Shown here one piece after another: positions 53,024 through 61,441 of a stretch of 64,000 nt of DNA. Location: positions 62,001 to 126,000 of the forward strand of contig JALEFZ010000005.1 in assembly GCA_022760475.1 (NCBI GenBank). The letters run 5' to 3'. The translations under genes and the position numbers were made by a program. The DNA comes from Bacteroidia bacterium. GTDB lineage: Bacteria > Bacteroidota > Bacteroidia > J057. The stretch's first letter is position 1. Each line of letters opens with the position of its first letter. Below the pieces are notes generated by a model. The model saw only the letters and a list, made by a program, of their open reading frames with translations, was not told the origin of the DNA and did no database searches.

Positions 53024-53061
53024 AAAATGAAAATAGGTTTCGAATGTCTGTTTTGCCTGGC

Positions 53062-53844
53062 CTAATTCTTTTTCCTGAAAGGTTTTTGCCTGCCCTTGCT
53101 AGGGCTTTTGGGTTTGGAACTTTTAGTTCTGACGGATTGGGGAGCAGCTTTGGGTTTCAATTGTTCCATTTCCTGCTTGCTTAAATACACCCATTGGCCG
53201 GGTTTAAGGTCATCCAGCCTGATCTGCATGATCCTGATCCGCTTTAGGGCGACGGCCTTATAGCCACAAAACTCGCACATCCTACGGATTTGGCGATTCA
53301 GACCCTGGGTCAATATGATCTTGAAAACATTGTGTTTGATCTTTCTGACCTTGCTCGGTAAAGTCTTGGTACCCAACATGGGGATGGGTTTGGACATCCG
53401 GTTGATAAACTGCTCGGTAATGGGCTTATCTACGGTTACTACATATTCCTTCTCATGCTTGTTTTCCTTGCGGAGAACCTGATTTACAATATCTCCATCA
53501 TTCGTCAACAAGATCAGTCCAGTTGAATTTTTATCTAGCCTTCCGATGGGGAAAATCCTTTCCTTAAAGTTTAGGTAGTCGATGATGTTGCTCTTGTCCC
53601 TGCGATCTGTGGTGCAGGTAACGCCAGCCGGCTTGTTGAACTTGATATAAATGGATTTTACCTGTGTCTTAAGGGGCTTGCCATCTATAGATACCTTGTC
53701 TCCTGGAGAAACGCGGTTTCCTTTGGTAGCTATTTTTCCATTTATTTTAACCCTGCCTTCATCAATCCATCTATCTGCCTCCCTACGCGAACATAGGCCT
53801 TTGCTGCTGATAAATTTGTTGATGTTAATGCTGTCCTCGTTCAT
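53062..53844 (-). CDS. rluF: RluF-type 23S rRNA pseudouridine synthase
   Basis: 260 residues. An S4 domain (1-60) begins ININKFISSKGLCSRREADRWIDEGRVKING. The synthase core has FPIGRLDKNSTGLILLTNDGD with catalytic Asp in GRLDKN (about residue 99), and KYIKFNKPAGVTCTTDRRD-like text as in RluF. The C-terminal tail is Lys/Pro/Ser rich (KPKSPSKGRQKPFRKKN). The absence of the RluB basic head and the CTTDRRDKSNII segment favour RluF. It lies upstream of marR on the same strand with a 59-bp gap. Confidence 0.9.
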   Translation of the reverse strand: MNEDSININKFISSKGLCSRREADRWIDEGRVKINGKIATKGNRVSPGDKVSIDGKPLKTQVKSIYIKFNKPAGVTCTTDRRDKSNIIDYLNFKERIFPIGRLDKNSTGLILLTNDGDIVNQVLRKENKHEKEYVVTVDKPITEQFINRMSKPIPMLGTKTLPSKVRKIKHNVFKIILTQGLNRQIRRMCEFCGYKAVALKRIRIMQIRLDDLKPGQWVYLSKQEMEQLKPKAAPQSVRTKSSKPKSPSKGRQKPFRKKN

Positions 53845-54094
53845 CTACTCCTCGATTATAACGCTTCCAAACCCTAAATTCAGGCTACAAATTTAGCTTT
53901 CTCCATTCAACTAGACAATCCACAAATAGATTTCCTGGAGAAGAGCGTATTGCTTAAAGTGCATGATACTTGATCAGGGATTCTGCACTGGCAAGGATGG
54001 ATTTTTGGGAAGAATGAAATCAATTCCAAGAATTTCTTTACTGAGGTGATTTACAGGTTGAATGGCTTTTTCAGGACTTCGAATTCATGCATAC
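53845..54094. other. Intergenic region, about 250 bp
   Basis: No gene, terminator or promoter was recognised. Confidence 0.4.
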
Positions 54095-54739
54095 TCAGAA
54101 TTGCTGTCGGATACTTGGTTTTTTCGCCCTATCAGGGAAAATAATCAATTTACAGTAGTAAAATGCCTCACTCAGGAGAAATCTGAATTGAATATTTGTG
54201 GATCTGTACATGCTACTTGGAGTAGGGGAAGGCGAGGCATGGATTTCGAGGAGTTCGGCAATCTTCATGGAGCGCATCATGTGGAGAGGGTCTGATACAA
54301 TCAATGCCTGATCGAGCTCATTGTCTTGCATGATTTCCTTGGCAAATTGGAGGTTCTCAATGGTATTGATGGATTTTTCCTCGATCAGTATTTGCGTTGG
54401 TTTTACACCCTTCTTAAGGAGGAATCGCTTAGCGGCTTCGCTATCAGATGTTGCTTGTCCTTCTCCAAAGCCGCCTGTAAGGATGATTTTGGCAATTCGC
54501 TGATTTTGTAATAGCGTAAGGCTGTGTTTACATCTTTCTCTGAATACCGGTGAGATTATCCCGTCATTTGACCCTGCTCCCAAAACAATGGCAACATCCG
54601 CCGGACCATTGAATGATTTCTTGCTGTATTGCTGAATTTGAATCAGGCTTATGGCATACCAAACCATGGGTATAGAGAAGATTAACAGAGGAATCTGCCA
54701 AAATAACTTTCTTCTTTTATGTTTGGGGGTATGCTTCAA
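54095..54739 (-). CDS. YdcF/SanA-family (DUF218) membrane protein
   Basis: 214 residues. A membrane helix at about 14-32 is followed by the DUF218 domain: ADVAIVLGAGSNDGIISPVFRERCKHSLTLL, KIILTGGFGEGQATSDSEAAKRFLLKKGV, EEKSINTIENLQFAKEI and LIVSDPLHMMRSMKIAE. The family includes SanA and ElyC, which act in envelope integrity and peptidoglycan or lipid-carrier homeostasis. It overlaps the upstream small gene by four bases. Confidence 0.88.
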   Translation of the reverse strand: MKHTPKHKRRKLFWQIPLLIFSIPMVWYAISLIQIQQYSKKSFNGPADVAIVLGAGSNDGIISPVFRERCKHSLTLLQNQRIAKIILTGGFGEGQATSDSEAAKRFLLKKGVKPTQILIEEKSINTIENLQFAKEIMQDNELDQALIVSDPLHMMRSMKIAELLEIHASPSPTPSSMYRSTNIQFRFLLSEAFYYCKLIIFPDRAKKPSIRQQF

Positions 54740-55011
54740 GTACTGGCTTTTTGGTTGCTATTATGAAGGATAATAAGATTAGAATCGTCATTTAGTACCT
54801 TGGAACCATTCGCCAAGGTGGTCAAAGGACTTTCCCAATGACCATGGCCACAACAAACATTTGAAGCTTCTGCTTTGTCGATTTGTTGATAGATCAGGTA
54901 ATTGCCTTGGTAATTCTTTTCAGGAAAACCTGGCGTTTCGTGGAGGAAGAGAAAATCCAGTTGAAACTTGAGCAACTTGTTCAAGCCTTTGAGGTAGGGT
55001 TTTTCATCCAC
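54736..55011 (-). CDS. Small hypothetical protein
   Basis: 91 residues without a signal peptide or membrane segment. It contains two adjacent Cys (SNVCCGHGHWES, about residue 53-54) with nearby His residues, which could bind metal. Its frame overlaps the ydcF-like gene by four bases and starts 13 bp after the upstream gene, which supports it as a real operon member. No family recognised; it might be the remnant of a longer gene. Confidence 0.55.
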   Translation of the reverse strand: MDEKPYLKGLNKLLKFQLDFLFLHETPGFPEKNYQGNYLIYQQIDKAEASNVCCGHGHWESPLTTLANGSKVLNDDSNLIILHNSNQKAST

Positions 55012-55024
55012 TTGATTGGGTTTA

Positions 55025-55507
55025 TCACTCGTCCTCTAGTATTTCCTCCTCATCTTTACCTCCTGTTTTTTCATCAAGGTAATTGTAGAATTCCTTGTCC
55101 CGTCCCTTTTCGCTGGATACGGGGAATTCCAACTCGGTGCCATCCGAAGTCATGACATGAATGAAGGAGTCATTGAAAAAGGAGTCATCGTAATTGACAT
55201 CCAGGAAAATGATTTCTTCGAAAGGGATAATTGTTTGCGGTTCTACCCAGGATTTCGAATAAGCCACCAATTTTTTATCAGTGACGAAATACATTCCATT
55301 CTTGATGTCAAATAGCCCATCAGAATAGAAATATTTGATCTTTTCCCCTTCGTCAAGAAGGTTCATAGACTGAATTTCATTCATGTACTTTTTGGGAACT
55401 TGTCTGCCCAGGTAAACATAGGTCTCAGGGGCGTTGGCTCCTATGAAAGTCAGGCTTATTAGAATGATACCTACGATTCCAGCAAGGATGATGGCGAAAT
55501 TTTTCAT
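55025..55507 (-). CDS. Membrane-anchored protein with PH-like region, unknown function
   Basis: 160 residues. One N-terminal membrane helix (about 4-23) is followed by a soluble domain: GEKIKYFYSDGLFDIKNGMYFVTDKKLVAYSK, then IIPFEEIIFLDVNY. This has the look of bacterial PH-like domains. The C-terminus is very acidic (GGKDEEEILEDE). It starts a three-gene unit with the 91-residue gene and the ydcF-like gene. Not identified further. Confidence 0.65.
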   Translation of the reverse strand: MKNFAIILAGIVGIILISLTFIGANAPETYVYLGRQVPKKYMNEIQSMNLLDEGEKIKYFYSDGLFDIKNGMYFVTDKKLVAYSKSWVEPQTIIPFEEIIFLDVNYDDSFFNDSFIHVMTSDGTELEFPVSSEKGRDKEFYNYLDEKTGGKDEEEILEDE

Positions 55508-55616
55508 GGCTTGATGTGGTACTTAATTTTTGTGCTTGAATTCCTATTACGCTCTAAAATACTTAAAGTTTATGGAAAGGCATAGAGATTGAGTTTTCAG
55601 GTGTTGATGACCAAGC

Positions 55617-55967
55617 CTAAAAATCGGGCTGGAAATGTATGCTAAATAAGATCAATTCTTGTGAAGGGAATGAAGGCTCATTTTTACACAAACCAAGTTT
55701 TGACTCGTTATTGCAAAGCAAAAATGTCACCTGATGCTTCTTTTGGATTTCAAAGATGATCTGTTCTAAAGGAAGGAAGTCTTTTGCTTCTTCAATATCC
55801 AAGCCATATTTCAAAAACCATGGGTTTACCTTAAGGCTTTGGACGTTTTGATCGAAATTTTCTTGATGTTGCAGATTTGAGTTTTGAAGGGCTCCCAGTT
55901 TGAATTCTTTACTCTCATCCCAAAAATTGTAAAAGACAAATTCGAAAGGTGGATATACTTTTTTCAA
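55617..55967 (-). CDS. Hypothetical protein
   Basis: 116 residues, no signal peptide or membrane helix. Aromatic start (YPPFEFVFYNFWDESKEF). It follows the aldo/keto reductase by 12 bp, which supports co-transcription. No motifs recognised. Confidence 0.5.
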   Translation of the reverse strand: MKKVYPPFEFVFYNFWDESKEFKLGALQNSNLQHQENFDQNVQSLKVNPWFLKYGLDIEEAKDFLPLEQIIFEIQKKHQVTFLLCNNESKLGLCKNEPSFPSQELILFSIHFQPDF

Positions 55968-55979
55968 TAAATCCAGGAC

Positions 55980-56936
55980 TCAATTCCAAGTCAGCTTTTT
56001 CCTTTCTGCCCAATACAAGTCAGGCAAAACCTTCAAGTCCTTTAGTTCTTCAAGCTCTTCTTCATTGAGTTTAAAACGCAAAGCATCCATGTTTTGCTGC
56101 AACTGCTCCGCTGTGGAAGCGCCACTCAAAACAATGAATGGCTGGATGCTATCCAAACAAAAGCGCAGCGCCACCGCATCAATGCCGGTCTCATATTTGG
56201 CGGCCAATTGTTGGAGTTTCTTGTAGGCAAACTCGTAATCGGGATAATTGGAATTGGGAAAAATCCTTCCATTTGCCAGGGCTTCCTTGATGACAAGCCT
56301 TGCTCCTGAGCTTTTTAACTCATCTGAAATGCCTGCCAAACTTTGATCAAAAAGATTGTAAGTCACCTGGAATACATCAAATAGTAGCTTGCCCTCAACT
56401 TCGATCTTTGAGGCCATTTTTAGGACTTCAAGCTGATTGTTTCCTGTGGTACTTAACCCCATATGTAGGCCATGTAATGCCTTTAATTCTCCAAGGCGTT
56501 CCAGAATGGCTTGATTTCCGAGTACTCCGGTATCAAAAGTAGCTGAATGAATCTGATAGGTAGTCAATTTGGGCAACAGGAGCCTTGAACTGTCCCATTG
56601 TTCATTCAGTTTGGCCAGGGAGTGCTCTTTGACCTCGTGGACTTTAGCATCCGGCCGAAAATCAGCCACATAGGTGTAGCCCCATTTTGTTGCCAACTCA
56701 AGTTGTAGGTCATCTTTGGCCTTCACCCAGTCAGTCAACAATTTTTCAGCCATACCATAGCCAGGAGCTGTATCAAAGTATCTGATACCTAGACGGTAGG
56801 CATGATTGAGCATGTCCATGCCTTGCTGACGGAATTGTTGCATCTCAAATGGCTTGCTGCCTCCCTGTCGAATGTTGATGTACTGAGGGCGGCCAATGGC
56901 TGCGGTGCCAAAGCCAATAGGTGAAGAGGAATTCAT
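55980..56936 (-). CDS. Aldo/keto reductase (class with FDTAPGYG motif)
   Basis: 318 residues. The TIM barrel is clear: YFDTAPGYGMAE with catalytic Asp (about 55) and Tyr (about 60), ELATKWGY with Lys, YQIHSA with His and the C-terminal FIVLSGASTAEQLQQN cofactor motif. It reads as the L-fucose/D-threo-aldose 1-dehydrogenase-like branch, but the substrate cannot be settled. Cytoplasmic. It is unrelated in position to the other aldo/keto reductase at 2477. Confidence 0.92.
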   Translation of the reverse strand: MNSSSPIGFGTAAIGRPQYINIRQGGSKPFEMQQFRQQGMDMLNHAYRLGIRYFDTAPGYGMAEKLLTDWVKAKDDLQLELATKWGYTYVADFRPDAKVHEVKEHSLAKLNEQWDSSRLLLPKLTTYQIHSATFDTGVLGNQAILERLGELKALHGLHMGLSTTGNNQLEVLKMASKIEVEGKLLFDVFQVTYNLFDQSLAGISDELKSSGARLVIKEALANGRIFPNSNYPDYEFAYKKLQQLAAKYETGIDAVALRFCLDSIQPFIVLSGASTAEQLQQNMDALRFKLNEEELEELKDLKVLPDLYWAERKKLTWN

Positions 56937-56996
56937 GTTTCACTTAATTGTTCGCAACCCAAGTTAACACAAAATGGAGCTAATCAAGGCTTTCTC

Positions 56997-57851
56997 TTAA
57001 AGCCTTTGGACTTTTTTGGTTTCCATGACCTGTCCTGTTTTGTTAAGGAAAATGATCACATAAAGTCCTTTCGCCTTGGTTGAAAAATTGGTGATATGAA
57101 TCAGTTCTTCTTCGATCAGCTCTTTAGTAATCAGCCTGCCCAATGGATCGAGGATTTGATATTCATGAATATTTTCATTTTTGATAGAAATCTTCAGGTC
57201 TTGGCTAAATGGATTGGGGTAAATATGTAATTCCTGCTCATCGTCGGAGGGTATAAGACTGGAAATGATGCATTGACCTGTCCCAAACTCTTGCACTTCA
57301 TTTTTATAGGAGCATAAGAGCAGCGGGTTAAAATTATTGATGAATTCATCGTCCTGGTAGCGGAAGCCAAGGTTGCTGCTGATGCCTTCAATCAGGGTAA
57401 ACTTGCTTCCTGGATTGAAAAATATCTCAAAATCAAATCTTAGGTGCTTTCTGTTGTTTTGGGTATAAATGGAGTCAACTTTGTAGTAGCCTGGATTGGG
57501 GTTCCAATTGCCTCCGATGTAGATCGAATCGCCAAGCTCAAGCATCAAATCCATGATCAGGCTTTCTGCGGTATCCAGGCTGTTGCGGTACCATGCCTTG
57601 CCAAGGAGGGTATCCTCCCTCAAAAAGCCCTGAAATCCCTGAATGCCATATCCGTCGATGACTTTGTATGTCTGACCCTGTATGATGGTATCACCACTGA
57701 CTGTGTGGAGGGCAGTCCCGTCAAATCCCAGGTTTCCAATGGTAATGTTCCACTGAGTGGATTGGCTTCCAAACAAACTTTCGAAGTTCTGACCTTTGGT
57801 CAAACTTAGTGTGAGGAATAGAAATAGGAAACTGCTAAATAATGTTTTCAT
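56997..57851 (-). CDS. Secreted protein with T9SS type A sorting domain
   Basis: 284 residues. A signal peptide (1-20, ending TKGQ) is followed by a beta-rich region without a known domain (TALHTVSGDTIIQGQTYKVIDG, KAWYRNSLDTAESLIMDLMLELGDSIYIGG) common in Bacteroidota T9SS cargo. The final 75 residues are the sorting domain (LHIYPNPFSQDLKISIK to KKVQRL). A lone gene. Function unknown; exported to the cell surface or medium. Confidence 0.85.
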   Translation of the reverse strand: MKTLFSSFLFLFLTLSLTKGQNFESLFGSQSTQWNITIGNLGFDGTALHTVSGDTIIQGQTYKVIDGYGIQGFQGFLREDTLLGKAWYRNSLDTAESLIMDLMLELGDSIYIGGNWNPNPGYYKVDSIYTQNNRKHLRFDFEIFFNPGSKFTLIEGISSNLGFRYQDDEFINNFNPLLLCSYKNEVQEFGTGQCIISSLIPSDDEQELHIYPNPFSQDLKISIKNENIHEYQILDPLGRLITKELIEEELIHITNFSTKAKGLYVIIFLNKTGQVMETKKVQRL

Positions 57852-57957
57852 GATAGCTCGTATGTTAAGGTGTGGATAGATATTTGTGCTGGAAACGAAC
57901 GAGCTTGCTGCGGTGCTGCAAAGAGAAAATTAATTGCCCTTTTTATCAAAAAAGAAT

Positions 57958-57996
57958 GGAGGCAAAAGAGAGAATAAAAGCTCCCATTTTACCTCC
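57958..57996 (-). terminator. Possible hairpin after the SnoaL-like gene
   Basis: GGAGGCAAAA and TTTTACCTCC pair with one mismatch around a 19-nt loop. On the minus strand there is no long T tail, so it is a weak candidate. Confidence 0.3.
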
Positions 57997-58019
57997 TTCC
58001 TACGGTCTTTTAACCTAAA

Positions 58020-58802
58020 TTAGAACTTGCCGCTGTTTACATCATTTTCAGGTACGGGTTCTACATTGTCCCAATGTTCTACGATTTTGCCATCTTCGAT
58101 TCTAAACAGGTCAACCTGGGCATAATCCTGCTTCAATTTTCCATCATTCCAGTTGGCTTTGCAAAGGGTAGCGACGAAGTTTCCTTGACCGACCATCAAA
58201 ACCAGTTCATCATAATTGAGGGGACGATTTGGCATCTTGGCAAGTGTCAAGAAATGCTCTACGCCATCGGCAACTTCCTTGTTGTGTTGGATGTATTTCT
58301 CGGTAGAAATGTATTTGGTGATGTTTTCCGGATTGCCTCCTCTCATGAGGGCATCGTTGAGGAGCTTGCGCACCAATTCTTTATTCTCCTCTGTCTTGTC
58401 AAGGTCAGTAATCTCGGTTGGGCCATCTACCGAAGTATGTCCGGAAGGAGTTGATTCAGAAAATTCAGCAATTACATCCCAATGCTCGATGATTTTATCA
58501 TTTTCATCGGTATCAAAAAAGTCAGTGGTTACCCATTTGGCCTCTCCATCGTTCAGGCTTTGGAAGGCATGGATGAATACATATTGACCATCGACCAGGC
58601 CTCTAACGATTTGAATGTCCCTCTTGGGGTTTCTGGCAATAAAAGGTTCAAAGAATTCTACAAAGCCTTCGATGCCATCTCTTACACCTGTGCTGTGCTG
58701 GGTGTAGCGATCTCCAGTGTATTTGGTAACGGCCTCGCGGGCCTTTCCGTCTCTGATGCCTTCAAGGTAAAGGTTCCGTGCATTTTCCAGTTTTTTGCTC
58801 AT
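58020..58802 (-). CDS. Tandem SnoaL-like (NTF2 fold) protein
   Basis: 260 residues from the ATG at 58802; an in-frame ATG at 58853 adds a hydrophilic stretch that looks untranslated. Two NTF2-like domains follow each other: about 1-120 (YTGDRYTQHSTGVRDGIEGF, KIIEHWDVIAEF) and about 140-260 (YISTEKYIQHNKEVADGVEHF, KIVEHWDNVEPVP). Each has the QH-x(3)-DG and EHWD signature of SnoaL-like proteins, which are often isomerases, hydrolases or stress proteins. No signal peptide. The gene downstream of the AraC regulator, so possibly under its control. Confidence 0.85.
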   Translation of the reverse strand: MSKKLENARNLYLEGIRDGKAREAVTKYTGDRYTQHSTGVRDGIEGFVEFFEPFIARNPKRDIQIVRGLVDGQYVFIHAFQSLNDGEAKWVTTDFFDTDENDKIIEHWDVIAEFSESTPSGHTSVDGPTEITDLDKTEENKELVRKLLNDALMRGGNPENITKYISTEKYIQHNKEVADGVEHFLTLAKMPNRPLNYDELVLMVGQGNFVATLCKANWNDGKLKQDYAQVDLFRIEDGKIVEHWDNVEPVPENDVNSGKF

Positions 58803-58933
58803 TTTTTTCAATTGTGGTTTTTCAAGGAAAGTAATTGGGCTATTGCTCCCCAAAATTCTTATGAGCCAATTTCTGAAATCAGTATAAATGAAGGTAGGTA
58901 AGAATATCGTTTTCCATGGTAAAAGTCGAACCT

Positions 58934-59809
58934 CTAGCTATTTTTTGCCTGGAATTGAAGAGGAGTCATCTTAAGGCGTTTTTTGAAGTATTTCTGGAAA
59001 TTGGTTTGCTCATCAAAGCCCAATTTGTAGGAGATTTCTTTGATTGAGAGGCTTTGAGTGGCCAGAAGGCGCTTCGCTTCCAGAATCACGACTTCGTCTA
59101 TATACTGCTTGGCTGACATCGAAATGTATCTTTTGCAGGTATCATTGAGGTGCTTGTAACTAACCCCCAGTAAATCTGCATAATAGCTTGCGCTGCGAGA
59201 TTTAAGGAGGTTTACTTCGATCAGGTGATTGAATTTTATGAAAATTTCTTCTGTCCTATGGCTGTCCAGGGGCGGAGGAACATGGCTAGCTTCCGAAAAC
59301 AGCTGAGTATAGAATGAACTTAGTGCTGCGCCTATCTCTGCATTTCTGAAAGAACTGAGCCGATGGGCATTTTCTAGCCTCTCAAGGAGTTGCTCTGAAA
59401 GCTCAGGAACCTGGAAAGGATGCTTTTCCCAACGGTGGCGATAGGTTTGCATCAAGTAGGCGTAGACTTCAGGATGGAGATTTTTATATAGAAATGAGTC
59501 TGTAAATAATACAAGATGTCCATGATAGGTGGATGTCGGGTCAAAGGCATGGATCTGGTTGCTGAAAAGGGGCATACAGTCACCAGCTTTCAGCCTATGG
59601 GTCTGAAAATCAATGAAATGATTTATACTTCCTTTATCTATCAAGAATAAAATATTGAATTTTATCCGATGAGGTCGGAAGGGGTTGTGATCCAAAGCAT
59701 GTGCATCTCTCCCCAGAAGTTGTTCAAACCGAAGCAATTCGAAGCCTTTTGCCGCAGGTTGCGTGGAGCCATGAAACTGTATGTTGGGTATTTCTTTCAA
59801 AAGGGACAC
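58934..59809 (-). CDS. AraC-family transcriptional regulator
   Basis: 291 residues. An N-terminal cupin-like sensing domain (about 20-160, FNILFLIDKGSINHFIDFQTHRL) is followed by the double helix-turn-helix (about 190-290): NLLKSRSASYYADLLGVSYKHLNDTCK and LSIKEISYKLGFDEQTNFQKYFKKRLKMTPLQFQ. It starts 6 bp after a small membrane-protein gene and is probably co-transcribed with it. Downstream lies the SnoaL-like gene (131 bp gap). Effector unknown. Confidence 0.93.
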   Translation of the reverse strand: MSLLKEIPNIQFHGSTQPAAKGFELLRFEQLLGRDAHALDHNPFRPHRIKFNILFLIDKGSINHFIDFQTHRLKAGDCMPLFSNQIHAFDPTSTYHGHLVLFTDSFLYKNLHPEVYAYLMQTYRHRWEKHPFQVPELSEQLLERLENAHRLSSFRNAEIGAALSSFYTQLFSEASHVPPPLDSHRTEEIFIKFNHLIEVNLLKSRSASYYADLLGVSYKHLNDTCKRYISMSAKQYIDEVVILEAKRLLATQSLSIKEISYKLGFDEQTNFQKYFKKRLKMTPLQFQAKNS

Positions 59810-59815
59810 TACTTC

Positions 59816-60127
59816 TTATTCGTCCGGGACAGCGTATTCCTCCTTGTTCAATATAAAGAAATACCAGAAAATAGGTAAAGACACTACACCCGCGAGTAGG
59901 AAACGAAAGCACCAAAGAATTTTTGAACCTGTCTCAATGGCCTCGATTCGGAGCATTAAGAAAAAGAAAAGGAGATGAATCAGGATATCTACCCACAATG
60001 AAAGCTCAATGATTTCGGGACCTATCGGTGGTGTAGACCCGGAGAAATGGTAGTATACTACCGCTATAAGGCTTGCCAGGGGCAGAATGGATAAAAATCC
60101 GAGAATAATTCTGAGAAACATCTTCAT
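59816..60127 (-). CDS. Small three-helix membrane protein
   Basis: 103 residues with three membrane helices (about 5-28, 43-63 and 70-94) and a charged short tail. It sits directly upstream of the AraC gene (6 bp) in one operon. No family recognised. Confidence 0.65.
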   Translation of the reverse strand: MKMFLRIILGFLSILPLASLIAVVYYHFSGSTPPIGPEIIELSLWVDILIHLLFFFLMLRIEAIETGSKILWCFRFLLAGVVSLPIFWYFFILNKEEYAVPDE

Positions 60128-60438
60128 GTTTGAATGGTGTGGCTAAATACAAAGTTAGGTAGAGCTAAACTTTCGATGCCAGAATTTATAATTATTTGGG
60201 AAGAGTCCAAGCATATCAAAAGCATACAAAATCTGATTTGGCGGTCTTCAAGAATTATTTCTCTTCGAAGTGGTTTAAAAATTATCTTTCTTTTTTATAG
60301 TTGGCTTTCAAGAACCTAAGTACTTCATCTTTTTGAGTTTTACTGGTGCTAAAGCTCAAAAAATCATTTCCTCTGAACCTTAAAATCCTGCCGATAAGCT
60401 CAAAAATCTAAATTTCAACAGCTTCTTAAATTCATTCT
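60128..60438. other. 311-bp intergenic region
   Basis: It contains the promoter above. The 61-codon plus-strand frame at 60134-60319 lacks any support and is regarded as chance. Confidence 0.4.
60150..60157 (-). promoter_or_regulatory. -10 box of the membrane-protein/araC operon
   Basis: The minus strand has TAACTTTG, an exact TAnnTTTG match, 22 bp before the first start codon. No -33 element stands out. Confidence 0.5.
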
Positions 60439-61173
60439 CTATTTTTTCCTAAAAATCCCTTTGATTTTCCACCAAACCCTTTTGTGAAGGGGGGGCAATT
60501 CGATGTAAAAGACAGCCAAATCGTTGTTATCTGGAGTAAGGTAGATGTCAAAATTCCTCTTTTCAAGATTCTTTACTGCTATTTCTTGATCCTCGTACCC
60601 TATGTAGTTGAATGTGATTGTGAAAGAAGTTTCGTGAAGTATGCCCTCAGGAATAATTAGGCTGAACTCACCATTCTCATCTGTGTATCCCAAGACTCTG
60701 AGACTTTTAATGTATACCATTACTCCTGCCAAAGGCATGGAATCCTCTTTAGTGGATACTTTTCCTTTGAGGATAACATCCTCTTTTGAAGTTGATGGGA
60801 GTTGTTCTTTTTTAGGGTTTTTTTGTAGGTCCTGGGGAGCAAGAATTTGCTGTTGTGGTATTTGTGGGTAGGGGTTCTGGGCTTGCAAGCCATTGCTTAG
60901 CAGCAAGCTGCTCGAAAGCATAGCCATGCCTGAAAGGAGATTTTGAGCAGGGATTTTTCTTTTTGAAGATGCTTGCCCCCATGACTCGATTTGTTTTTTA
61001 GTATAAATTCCACAGTATGGTCCCTCCACTGACGACTGGATTTGATCAATTTCTTCCCAGGATTTTTTGGTGAAGTCCTTGATGAAATGTTGACATTTTA
61101 AGCAGTGGCGACCTCCTTGAACAGGAAGCATGTCATTCCAATTTTCCAGACAGTGTTTTGGCTTTTCGTGCAT
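60439..61173 (-). CDS. Cys-motif protein with carboxypeptidase-regulatory-like domain
   Basis: 244 residues. The N-terminal 60 residues (CLENWNDMLPVQGGRHCLKCQHFIKDFT) hold Cys8, Cys23, Cys26 and a later Cys, typical of a Bacteroidota domain with pattern C-x(n)-W-x-x-M-x(9)-C-x-x-C that probably binds zinc. A membrane helix follows at about 82-100. The C-terminal CarboxypepD_reg-like beta-sandwich (about 132-215, VILKGKVSTKEDSMPLAGVMVYIKSLRVLGYTDENGEFSL) would lie outside. The layout suggests a cytoplasmic sensor linked to a periplasmic domain. Function unknown. Confidence 0.75.
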   Translation of the reverse strand: MHEKPKHCLENWNDMLPVQGGRHCLKCQHFIKDFTKKSWEEIDQIQSSVEGPYCGIYTKKQIESWGQASSKRKIPAQNLLSGMAMLSSSLLLSNGLQAQNPYPQIPQQQILAPQDLQKNPKKEQLPSTSKEDVILKGKVSTKEDSMPLAGVMVYIKSLRVLGYTDENGEFSLIIPEGILHETSFTITFNYIGYEDQEIAVKNLEKRNFDIYLTPDNNDLAVFYIELPPLHKRVWWKIKGIFRKK

Positions 61174-61441
61174 AGTATTTCATTTACCAAATAGAGTAAA
61201 AGAAAACGTATTTCCATATCATTGGGCAAATAGACCTCTGCCATCCTTAGAGTTTTTCTCTCCGAATCACTGCTCCAACCATTCCTTGAAGGGGCTTACT
61301 TTTAACCGGCTTACAATGGCTTTCTCTTCTATTTTGATCTTCAATTGTAGAATGATTTTCCTATTAAAATAAGGCTCAAAGGCAGAACCCCCGCCAAAGC
61401 GATGGGTAGAAGTGTATTGACCGTTTTTTTGATGCCATTTT

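Noticed and set aside
60134..60319. 61-residue plus-strand frame in the intergenic region
   Set aside because: No homology pattern, no start signals, and it spans the araC operon promoter.
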